A model generated the notes under the pieces. That model did not search any database and had not been told where the DNA came from. It saw only the letters and a list, made by a program, of their open reading frames with translations. The translations under genes and the position numbers were made by a program. Positions 37,081-44,571 of a stretch of 64,000 nucleotides of DNA are shown piece after piece (within the stretch, counting starts at the first letter, position 1; every line of letters starts with the position of its first letter). The DNA comes from Planctomycetota bacterium. GTDB lineage: Bacteria; Planctomycetota; Phycisphaerae; Phycisphaerales; UBA1924. Where the stretch lies: the NCBI GenBank assembly GCA_017303555.1, contig JAFLCN010000013.1, positions 1 to 64,000 of the forward strand. Reading direction: 5' to 3'.

Positions 37081-39371
37081 ATTCGTATCACCTGACTGGG
37101 GGAATCGCGGTGTGCATGGTCGCAGCAGGTGTTTGCGCACAGTCTTTCACCGCTGGGAGCACCGCCACTTTTTCCTCGTATTGGGGCCCTCAATCCGTCT
37201 CGGGCATCGGATCACCACTCGTGCGATGGGGGACACCGACGCAGTACGTATGCGGGAGCACAACGAACACGATCACGCTTCCCGTCCCGTCGATGGAGCT
37301 TTTATCTGTCGCATCTGCGGGAGTAGTGGGCGGAAACTTCGTTCCCTTCATGAAGTTCAACTACTACAACGGGACATATGGAGGCGGCGGAGGAACTGTT
37401 TACAACAGCTTCCAGTTCTCGCTTGTTGCTCGGGTAATCCTCAATCGCAAAGCGTACTTCGTTCCGCTTACCGGTTATTCGTCATCGTCTGATACCTTTG
37501 GCTACCTATCGGTGGACGATGCTTGCTTGGTCGTCGTCCCCGGGCCACCGGACTACGCAACGGTCGAAGGCGCTGGAAGCTCTTCCATTCTCGTCGACAC
37601 GTCTACGACTCCTCCAACGGCGTTTCGTCTCGTCGTTGATGAGTTTGCAGGCTCCGGCACAATCGCCGAGTTCAGTTCAACGACGCTTGTATCAGCGAAA
37701 CTGAAAGTGACGCCCGTCACTCTCGGCGCATTTTACTTCTTCAATCAAGCAGACTCCGCTTGGGGTAAGACCGTCATAGTACCGGAGTGCCGAACCGAGG
37801 GCGCGGTCGCGTGCCCAGCACGTATCGAGCAGAACCCAGACGAGATTGACGATTTCCGGCACGACGGCTGCACGATTACAACGCTGGCAATGATCTTCAG
37901 TGCGCTAGCTGGGAAGGAAGTCACCCCGCCCGACTTCGCAGCGATCCTCGCGAAAAACAAAGGCTTTGACAACCTGAAAGCTGGGAGCCCAACTGTCAGT
38001 GTGCTGAATGTCGATGTTCCGTTTCCAGAAGACTCGGTTCTCGCCGGCCTTCGTTTGACTTTCTCGACAGTACCCGCGGCTTCCAAGTCAGACGGCGACG
38101 TACTCGGTGCCGTCGCGGCAAGTGTCAAAAACGGGATGCCATCGATTCTGAATGTTCCAGATTTTTACGACACCGCCGAGCAGCTGGTTGGAACGAGCGC
38201 ACAGCCAGGTCAGGCCGGCCACTACATCGCGGCCTACGGACTGACCGCTGACGCGACCTCGCCGCCAGAAGCCCAACATATTCTCATTGCCGATCCCGGA
38301 TTCACAGCGACATTGAAAGTTGCAACTGGCAAGGATGAGAATGCGATTACGCTTCAAGACTACTTTGACCATATTGTGAATAGCCCAAGGAGCAGCATAG
38401 AGAGTACTCCGAGCGACTGGTTCTCGAAGGGTGGGACATTCAGAAACAGGCTCGACAACAAAGAGAACAAGGCGTCGCAGATCAGTAAGCGCGCGCGGGT
38501 CGCCTCTTTCGGTGGCGCAGGCGCAGTTGTTGGGTGGTCGACCGATTTGCGGCCGCCGTTGTCGGAACATTCAACGAACTCGTCAGCGACGGGAAGTGCG
38601 GCGCCCGTCACATTCATTTTGACTGACCGACTCACGGGTGTCCGCTGGTTTAGCTCCGAGGTTGAGGCATATCGCTGGTATCGAGAGCCGATTGCTGTGC
38701 GCATCTATAGCGATCCATTCTTCCGTCCGCCAAGCGGCATCAAGGATCCGGCGCAGCTCTCGCGAATGCTTTTCGATCCAACCTACTACGACTTCAACGG
38801 TCGTCGGAACTACTTTGACCCGTACTTTGATCGCGTGTTGGAGAGTCTCCCCAACGATTCCATTTCATCTCCGCTCGACGGTCTCGATGGCCGCCGGGAA
38901 TATTCGCCGGGCGGTTCGGTCGTCATCCCTCCGGAGCTATTCGGACAAAGTGTTGAAATCGAAGCGATTTCGGATTCCTCTCAATGGATTACATGCGAGT
39001 ACCTTACAAGGTCAAAGCTCCGCGACGCTTCCGGTGCGCTCAAAGCCTTTGTGCCGAATCGAACGCAGGCACCGAAGGGAACGAATTTAGGGACGTTTGT
39101 AGTCGGAATGCGAGCAAGCGGACCGATCAGAGTCGCTTCCTGCGCAGATCACGCGGAGTCAGCCTGCCCGTCAGATTTTAATGACGATGAGATCGTAGAT
39201 GACAGAGACTTCGCGCTGTTTCTCGCGCACTACTCTGCCGTTGAGGCGGGACCTGATTGTTTGGGTGATCTGACGCGTGACAACTTTGTTGATGATCAGG
39301 ATTTCATCGTCTTTATCCGCGCGTTCGAAACGCTCTTTTGTGAGTCCCGAGCCGAAATCCCCGGCGCGTGA
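37077..39371 (+). CDS. C39-like cysteine peptidase with dockerin-type C-terminus
   Basis: A 764-residue secreted protein. A signal peptide (SYHLTGGIAVCMVAAGVCAQ) precedes a beta-rich N-terminal region. A C39/papain-like peptidase domain follows at about 225-410: FFNQADSAWGKTVIV, then DDFRHDGCTITTLAMIFSAL with the likely nucleophile Cys near 264, and QAGHYIAAYG with the likely His near 380. Residues about 520-690 are of unknown fold (YDFNGRRNYFDPYFDRVLES). The C-terminus has two calcium-loop segments, CPSDFNDDEIVDDRDFALFL and GDLTRDNFVDDQDFIVFIRA, ending F-C plus a short tail; this is a dockerin-type repeat pair. The GTG start overlaps the preceding stop. The AT-richer patch shared with its neighbour suggests horizontal acquisition or relaxed selection. 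Confidence 0.75.
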   Translation: MNSYHLTGGIAVCMVAAGVCAQSFTAGSTATFSSYWGPQSVSGIGSPLVRWGTPTQYVCGSTTNTITLPVPSMELLSVASAGVVGGNFVPFMKFNYYNGTYGGGGGTVYNSFQFSLVARVILNRKAYFVPLTGYSSSSDTFGYLSVDDACLVVVPGPPDYATVEGAGSSSILVDTSTTPPTAFRLVVDEFAGSGTIAEFSSTTLVSAKLKVTPVTLGAFYFFNQADSAWGKTVIVPECRTEGAVACPARIEQNPDEIDDFRHDGCTITTLAMIFSALAGKEVTPPDFAAILAKNKGFDNLKAGSPTVSVLNVDVPFPEDSVLAGLRLTFSTVPAASKSDGDVLGAVAASVKNGMPSILNVPDFYDTAEQLVGTSAQPGQAGHYIAAYGLTADATSPPEAQHILIADPGFTATLKVATGKDENAITLQDYFDHIVNSPRSSIESTPSDWFSKGGTFRNRLDNKENKASQISKRARVASFGGAGAVVGWSTDLRPPLSEHSTNSSATGSAAPVTFILTDRLTGVRWFSSEVEAYRWYREPIAVRIYSDPFFRPPSGIKDPAQLSRMLFDPTYYDFNGRRNYFDPYFDRVLESLPNDSISSPLDGLDGRREYSPGGSVVIPPELFGQSVEIEAISDSSQWITCEYLTRSKLRDASGALKAFVPNRTQAPKGTNLGTFVVGMRASGPIRVASCADHAESACPSDFNDDEIVDDRDFALFLAHYSAVEAGPDCLGDLTRDNFVDDQDFIVFIRAFETLFCESRAEIPGA

Positions 39372-39544
39372 GTGTGCGCCCGCAGGGTAATTCGGTGCGC
39401 CGAGCTACGGTTACAACGGGCCCAGATGTTCTTTGCCTGCTCTGCTATCGTCGAAAGCGCGCCCAGATGCGGTGATTCCATGATTGAAAAGCACAACGGC
39501 GAGCCACTGCCCGCCGCTGCACATCGGAAGAATCGCGTGACTGT

Positions 39545-40294
39545 TTATTTCCGGCGACGGCGAGGCATCAGCAGCAGGCCGCCGATCGCCATGGTGGCCA
39601 GAGCGCCCTGCGCGGGAACCCTCGCCGCAGAACTCAATTCCGAAGCGCTCGAGACCGTGAGGTTGTCGTAGTACGCCACGTTCTTGTCGCCGGTGTACAG
39701 GTCGATCGCGGCCAGCGCGCCCTTCGAGGCCGATCCCGTTGACCACGTGCCCGAGCTGATCAGGATGTCGTTGTAGAAATGCTTGACCGTGTTCGCCGTC
39801 AGGTTGATATCCACACGGATCGACGCCCACTCGTTCATCGCGATCGACGCCGAGCCGCCCCGAAAATCGTCGTACACCTTGCCCGCCGCGAGGTCGAACC
39901 GCAGTTGCGTGCTCCAGAAAGCGTTGTTGTTGTTCGCTTTGTCCTGGTACCGGTTCATCAGGATGAAGTACGTCGAGCCGCCCTGCCCGCTGCCCAGGTA
40001 CTGCATCGCAGAAACCGACCACGATCCCGACGTCGCGCCGCTGAACTCCCGCACAGCGTCGGTCGATGCCTGGTCGATACCCGTCACCATCAAAGAACGG
40101 TCGCTCTCATACGTCACTTTGTCGCTCACCAGGCCGGCGACGTTCGAGACGTTATCCCAGCCCTTCCATCCATCAACGCCCTGCAGGCGCTGGCCCGGCT
40201 TGTACGCCTCGAAGTCCGCGAAGTAGCCCGCCTGAGCGATCGTGCCCACGGCGCCGATTCCGATCGCCGCGATGATGTTGCGTGTGTTTGTCAT
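39545..40294 (-). CDS. PEP-CTERM-like secreted protein
   Basis: A 249-residue exported protein. The signal peptide is MTNTRNIIAAIGIGAVGTIA ending near QAG. The body (FADFEAYKPGQRLQGVDGWK, GGSTYFILMNRYQDKANNNN, WASIRVDINLTANTVKHFYN) looks like a concanavalin/LamG-type jelly-roll, which often binds carbohydrate; this is inference from pattern. The end is VPAQGALATMAIGGLLLMPR followed by RRRK: a hydrophobic helix and Arg cluster of the PEP-CTERM type. The start at 40294 is chosen to place the signal peptide at the N-terminus. Confidence 0.75.
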   Translation of the reverse strand: MTNTRNIIAAIGIGAVGTIAQAGYFADFEAYKPGQRLQGVDGWKGWDNVSNVAGLVSDKVTYESDRSLMVTGIDQASTDAVREFSGATSGSWSVSAMQYLGSGQGGSTYFILMNRYQDKANNNNAFWSTQLRFDLAAGKVYDDFRGGSASIAMNEWASIRVDINLTANTVKHFYNDILISSGTWSTGSASKGALAAIDLYTGDKNVAYYDNLTVSSASELSSAARVPAQGALATMAIGGLLLMPRRRRK

Positions 40295-40501
40295 GTGCCG
40301 CGCCCCCCAATGCCCCGGACCCCGGTTCGACTCGGGAAACAATCCGAGTCCTTCATAAACCCTCCAATTGCGGGCGCGCCCACGCCACCACTTTGGAATT
40401 CAATTGCCGACACGCGCCGGTCTGAAACGTCTGTACCGTCCCGCCCGGCGCAACCCCCAACCCGCCCCCACATTTGCAAGCTCTCGATACCATCCCGCCG
40501 C

Positions 40502-41413
40502 ATGGCTGAAGGCCCAGAGTCCAAGAACCTCTCTTCCCGTCGCTACGCCCTCGCCGGCCTCGTGACCAACATGCTCCTCGCCGTCGTCAAGCTGGTCGCC
40601 GGCATCGTCGGCCACAGCTACGCCCTCATCGCCGATGCGATCGAATCGCTCGCCGATATCGTGGGCTCCGGCGTCATCTGGGGTGGCCTTCTCATTTCCT
40701 CCCGCCCCGCAAGCGAGCAGCACCCATACGGCTACGGCAAGGCCGAGCCGCTCGCGGCACTCGCCGTTTCCTTTCTTGTCTTCCTCGCCGGAATCGGCAT
40801 CGCCATCGAGGCCGTGCGCGAGATCCTCAAGCCCCACCACACACCCGCCTGGTGGACTCTCGCCGTGCTCGTGCTCGTTGTCGCGATCAAGGAAACATTC
40901 TTCCGCATCGGCGTCCGGCGCGCCCGCGCCGAAGGCTCAACCGCCATCGCCACCGACGCGTTTCACCACCGCGCCGACGCCATTACATCCGCCGCCGCGT
41001 TCATCGGCATCAGCATCGCCCTCTTCGGTCAATGGAAGACCGGCACCGATGCTTGGGCCCCCGCGGACGACTTTGCCGCGCTCTTCGCCTCGGCCATCAT
41101 CATCGCCAACTCCATCCGATTGATGATCCCACCCTTGCGCGAACTGCTCGATCGCCAATCCGACGCGGTCGCCGAACAGGCCCGCGAGATCGCCTCCAAA
41201 GTCCCCGGGGTTGTGCTCGTGCAGAAATCCTTCGCCCGCAAGAGCGGCATCCTCTACTGGATCGACATGCACGTCTGGATGGACGGACAGATGTCGGTCC
41301 GCGATTCGCACTCGGTCGCCCACGCCGTCAAAGACGCCGTCCGGGCGGGGCTCCCCAACGTCCGGGACGTCCTGATCCACATCGAGCCTGCCGCCTCTTC
41401 CCCCCCTCCATAA
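40502..41413 (+). CDS. Cation diffusion facilitator (CDF/ZitB-like) transporter
   Basis: A 303-residue membrane protein with six predicted helices. The metal-binding segment HSYALIADAIESLADIVGSG gives the S-x-x-L-x-x-D/A-x-x-x-x-x-x-D site of the second helix, and the fifth helix has TDAFHHRADAITSAAAFIGI with the H-x3-D pair. The C-terminal cytoplasmic domain (VPGVVLVQKSFARKSGILYW, DMHVWMDGQMSVRDSHSVAH) is the usual metal-sensing fold. It exports Zn or a related divalent cation in exchange for protons. The frame is open far upstream, but the ATG at 40502 gives the family start. The final three Pro codons lie inside a hairpin repeat. Confidence 0.9.
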   Translation: MAEGPESKNLSSRRYALAGLVTNMLLAVVKLVAGIVGHSYALIADAIESLADIVGSGVIWGGLLISSRPASEQHPYGYGKAEPLAALAVSFLVFLAGIGIAIEAVREILKPHHTPAWWTLAVLVLVVAIKETFFRIGVRRARAEGSTAIATDAFHHRADAITSAAAFIGISIALFGQWKTGTDAWAPADDFAALFASAIIIANSIRLMIPPLRELLDRQSDAVAEQAREIASKVPGVVLVQKSFARKSGILYWIDMHVWMDGQMSVRDSHSVAHAVKDAVRAGLPNVRDVLIHIEPAASSPPP

Positions 41414-41421
41414 GGGAGGGG
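41403..41421 (+). repeat. Small hairpin repeat overlapping the CDF gene end
   Basis: CCCCTCC and GGAGGGG pair around ATAAG. The left arm supplies the last codons (Pro-Pro-Pro) and the stop falls in the loop. The sequence continues GCCGGGGGTGGG, a combination that looks like a dispersed REP-type element. Confidence 0.45.
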
Positions 41422-41545
41422 CCGGGGGTGGGCAGTCCCCGCCAACTTCGGGAAAAAGGCCGCTCTCCCCCGGTCGCAAAAACGCTTGTGCCCGCCTAGT
41501 ATCTCAACCCCCTTTCTCAAGACCCCGGGGGCCTTGGAGTTCGGC

Positions 41546-41872
41546 ATGTACGCGATCATCGAAGAATTCGGCGGCCAGCGCAAAGTCATTCAGGGCGAGG
41601 AAATCCTTGTCGATCTGACCGAGCAGGGGAACGCCAAGGTCGGTTCCGCCCTCACCTTCGACAAGGTCCTTGTCGTCGGCAAGGAAGGCGGCGACGCCAA
41701 GATCGGCCAGCCCTACGTCTCGGGCGCCTCGGTCAAGGCCGAAGTCGTCGAGCCGATCGTCGCCGGCGAAAAGATCTACGTCCACCACTTCCGCGAGAAG
41801 AAGACCTGGCGCAAGAAGACCGGCCACCGCCAGAAGTACACCAAGATCAAGATCACCTCGATCACCGGCTGA
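41546..41872 (+). CDS. rplU: 50S ribosomal protein L21
   Basis: A 108-residue ribosomal protein. MYAIIEEFGGQRKVIQGEEI at the start, KVGSALTFDKVLVVG in the middle and KTWRKKTGHRQKYTKIKITS at the end match L21 throughout. L21 binds 23S rRNA on the solvent side of the 50S subunit. Its usual partners rpmA (L27) and obg do not follow; the next gene is an asparaginase-like protein. A terminator stands about 48 bases after the stop, so the gene is monocistronic. Confidence 0.95.
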   Translation: MYAIIEEFGGQRKVIQGEEILVDLTEQGNAKVGSALTFDKVLVVGKEGGDAKIGQPYVSGASVKAEVVEPIVAGEKIYVHHFREKKTWRKKTGHRQKYTKIKITSITG

Positions 41873-41920
41873 GGCAGCCATCGGGCACTCGCCATCAGGC
41901 TTCAGCCAAAGACAGCATTC

Positions 41921-41954
41921 AAAGGGCGCGGCAATCTGCCGTGCCCTTTTTCTT
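41921..41954 (+). terminator. rplU terminator
   Basis: AAAGGGC-G-CGGCA and TGCCG-T-GCCCTTT pair with one G-T wobble around a three-base loop and are followed by TTCTTT. Confidence 0.75.
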
Positions 41955-41991
41955 TCACGACTTCGCCCACCCATAATTTCACCGACCCGCC

Positions 41992-42038
41992 ATTCCGCAT
42001 TCCGCATTCCGCAATCCGAAATCCGAAATCCGAAATCC
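41992..42038 (+). repeat. Tandem 7-bp repeats just ahead of the asparaginase-like gene
   Basis: Three copies of ATTCCGC are followed by three copies of AATCCGA and a partial seventh. The array ends four bases before the ATG at 42043 and so occupies the place of the ribosome-binding site. A shorter array of the same AATCCGA unit lies at 53238-53254. Confidence 0.85.
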
Positions 42039-42042
42039 CCCC

Positions 42043-42564
42043 ATGCCCCACCTCACCCTCATCACCACCGGCGGCACGATTGAAAAAACCTACGACGAGG
42101 CCAGCGGCAGCCTCTCCAATCGCTTCTCGATCGTCCGGCGCATGCTGACGCGCCTCCGCCTTGTCGACACCACCATCAGCACCATCGAACTTCTCAGCAA
42201 AGACAGCCTCGATATGACCGATGAGGACCGCGCCTCCATCGTGCAGGCCGTGCGTGCCGCGGGCGGCTCGCCCGAGCTCGCAACCAAATCGACCGGCATC
42301 ATCATCCTCCACGGCACCGACACGCTCGCACTGACCGGCGAACTGATCTGCCGCGAGATCCCCAAGCCCCGCGTTCCGATCGTTCTCACCGGCGCGATGC
42401 GCCCGTATGAAATGAAGCGGTCCGATGCGCTCCAGAACCTGAACGAAGCGATTTTCGCGGCAGGAATCCTGCCCCCCGGCGTCTTCTGCGTCGCCCACGG
42501 GCGCTCACTGGCTTTCCCCGGCGTCAAGAAGGATCGCGACCACGGCACCTTCGTGAAGGCCTGA
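42043..42564 (+). CDS. Single-domain asparaginase-like protein
   Basis: A 173-residue protein matching only the N-terminal catalytic domain of type I/II L-asparaginases. TLITTGGTIEKTYDE carries the first catalytic Thr, IIILHGTDTLALTGELIC the T-D pair, and VPIVLTGAMRPYEMKRSDA the Lys region. Normal asparaginases are about 330 residues with a second domain completing the active site of a dimer partner; here the C-terminal domain is absent and the frame ends cleanly. No stray C-terminal domain is visible downstream. Similar short proteins exist in other bacteria, so it may be a true single-domain form. Its start lacks a purine-rich ribosome-binding site. Confidence 0.8.
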   Translation: MPHLTLITTGGTIEKTYDEASGSLSNRFSIVRRMLTRLRLVDTTISTIELLSKDSLDMTDEDRASIVQAVRAAGGSPELATKSTGIIILHGTDTLALTGELICREIPKPRVPIVLTGAMRPYEMKRSDALQNLNEAIFAAGILPPGVFCVAHGRSLAFPGVKKDRDHGTFVKA

Positions 42565-42781
42565 TCCGGCATCCGGCCCGAACCCCAGCCCGATAATCGA
42601 GTCCGGGACGCGCACGACCGTCACACCCGGCGCGACCGGCGTCCGCCGCCCTACTCGTTGCACTCCATCCATCCCTGCCCTCAGCCCGCCCCACTTCCCG
42701 CCGATCGAGTGGGGGTCCGGTGCGCACGCGCCTTGCGTTCGCCCCGCGACATCCGGAACTTTCGCCAGAGGCGCATTCTCC

Positions 42782-43564
42782 ATGGACAAGGCCTCCATCA
42801 TCGGCATCTTGATCGGCGTTGCGGCGCTGGGCTTCGTCGTCTTCGAAGTCTCGCACGGCAACCTGCTGATGTTCTACTCGCTGGAAGGCGTGCTGATGGT
42901 GGGTTGCGGCTCGGTCTCCGTCGTGTTCATCGCAATGCCGATGGAGAAGTTGAAGCAGGTTCCGGGCTACATCAAGACCTTCCTCTTCCAGAAGGGCATG
43001 AGCGCGAACGAAGTCATCCAGACCGTTCAGTCGCTCTCGGACAAGGCCCGTCGCGACGGCATCCTCGCACTCGAACCCGAGATCGCCAAGATCAAGGATC
43101 CGTTCCTCGCCGCGGGCCTGAAAATGGCCATCGACGGCGTCGAACCCGCCAGCATCGAGGCCACGCTCCGCATGGAAATTCTCGCCATGCAGGATCGCCA
43201 CAAGGCCGGCAAGAAGTTCTTCGATCTCATCAAGCTCTACGGCCCCGGTTACGGCCTGGTCGGAACGCTGGTCGGTCAGGTCGGCATGTTCGGTCAGCTC
43301 GCCAGCGCCGACATCGGCGCCCTCGGTCACGCGCTCGCCATCGCCGTCGTGGCCACCATGTACGGCGCGATCGTCGCCAACGCCATCGCCGGCCCGATCG
43401 GCGACAAGCTCGGCATCAAGTCCGGCGAAGAAATCCTCAACCGCGAAATGATGGTCCAGGCCATCCTCAGCGTCCAGGCCGGCGACAACCCGCGCGTCAC
43501 CCTCGACAAGATGCTCGCCTTCATCCCCTCCGTCCGTCGCGATCCTTTCCGTGCCGCGGCATGA
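42782..43564 (+). CDS. motA: Flagellar motor stator protein MotA
   Basis: A 260-residue membrane protein. MDKASIIGILIGVAALGFVV is the first helix, then YSLEGVLMVGCGSVSVVFIA, a cytoplasmic loop (ALEPEIAKIKDPFLAAGLKM and ILAMQDRHKAGKKFFDLIKL), then the third and fourth helices (GPGYGLVGTLVGQVGMFGQL, AIAVVATMYGAIVANAIAGP). This is the MotA/ExbB arrangement. With MotB it forms the ion-driven stator that turns the flagellum. motB begins 17 bases after its stop. Confidence 0.93.
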   Translation: MDKASIIGILIGVAALGFVVFEVSHGNLLMFYSLEGVLMVGCGSVSVVFIAMPMEKLKQVPGYIKTFLFQKGMSANEVIQTVQSLSDKARRDGILALEPEIAKIKDPFLAAGLKMAIDGVEPASIEATLRMEILAMQDRHKAGKKFFDLIKLYGPGYGLVGTLVGQVGMFGQLASADIGALGHALAIAVVATMYGAIVANAIAGPIGDKLGIKSGEEILNREMMVQAILSVQAGDNPRVTLDKMLAFIPSVRRDPFRAAA

Positions 43565-43581
43565 TCGAGTGAGTCTCCCTC

Positions 43582-44436
43582 ATGGCCGACGACCACAAAG
43601 ACAAACACGAGGAAGGCCACGAGGGCGGAGGCTCTCACGCCGGCGGGCACGGAGGCGGAGGCCACGGCGGGGGCGGCCATGCCGAAGGTGAACACGAGGG
43701 TGCGCCCGAATGGCTCATCTCGTTCGCTGACAACGTCGCGCTGATGATGGGCTTCTTCGTGATCCTTTTGGCCATGAACATGGGCCCCAAGGGCGAGGCT
43801 TCTTCTGCCGGCGATCCCTCGAATGACCCCGGAAAGCCCTCGCAGGCCATGCTCGATTTCGTCATCGGCATGCGCGAAGGTTTCGGCAATCCGATCAACA
43901 TCAACTCGACCAAGGCGAACGAGCAGCAGTTCGTCGAGCGCCTGCGCGAACTGCGGGGCGAGGGCGATGCGTCCGGAATCGCGGGCCGCCACAAGAGCCA
44001 GCAAACGCTCCGCCAGACCAACTTCAGCAGCCTCGGAGCGCTCATCCCCTTCGACGACAACTCCGTCGCGCTCTCCAGCAGCGCCCGCGAAACCATCGCC
44101 AACACCGCGAAGAAGCTCCAGGGCACTCGCTACTACATCGAGCTCCGGGGCCACTGCAGCCCCCCCGAGGCGATGCGCAACTCCCAGAAGGCCATGAAGC
44201 TCAGCTACGACCGGAGCATGGCCGTCTTCAACGCGCTCGTCGAGCAGGGGATACCCGCGAATCAGCTCATCCTCCGCTGCTACGGAGACAGCGACCGCCT
44301 CGTCCCCAACACCTGGTCCCGCGAGAGCGACCGCACCAACCAGCGCGTCGAGATCATCGTTTCCAGCGAGGCCACGCCCCCAGACCCTTACAGCAAAGAA
44401 GCCACGGGCAACACCGCCACCATCGAGGGCCAGTAG
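43582..44436 (+). CDS. motB: Flagellar motor stator protein MotB with His-rich N-terminus
   Basis: A 284-residue protein. The first 40 residues are Gly-rich and hold eight His, all before the membrane helix and so in the cytoplasm. The helix PEWLISFADNVALMMGFFVI carries D50, the counterpart of the ion-binding Asp of MotB. A linker and an OmpA-like peptidoglycan-binding domain follow (RYYIELRGHCSPPEAMRNSQ, SYDRSMAVFNALVEQGIP, DRTNQRVEIIVSS). Orientation and spacing make it an operon with motA. The His-rich leader is unusual for MotB and could bind metal; that is inference. Confidence 0.9.
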   Translation: MADDHKDKHEEGHEGGGSHAGGHGGGGHGGGGHAEGEHEGAPEWLISFADNVALMMGFFVILLAMNMGPKGEASSAGDPSNDPGKPSQAMLDFVIGMREGFGNPININSTKANEQQFVERLRELRGEGDASGIAGRHKSQQTLRQTNFSSLGALIPFDDNSVALSSSARETIANTAKKLQGTRYYIELRGHCSPPEAMRNSQKAMKLSYDRSMAVFNALVEQGIPANQLILRCYGDSDRLVPNTWSRESDRTNQRVEIIVSSEATPPDPYSKEATGNTATIEGQ

Positions 44437-44571
44437 CCCCTTGACCCAGCCCGCCGATTTCGCTTGATTGCCGCGCCCTCCGTCCTTTAGACTCTGCCAG
44501 TCCAAAGAGAGCTCGCCGGCGCCGATTCGTGGTCGGTTGCCGGCGTGTCCGGTTCGGGACGGAGAGCGGGA

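Noticed and set aside
40305..40340. GGTTCGACTC resembling a tRNA T-arm
   Set aside because: The flanking bases do not give a 5-bp T-stem, and no anticodon or acceptor arm can be folded upstream. It is in the leader of the minus-strand PEP-CTERM-like gene.
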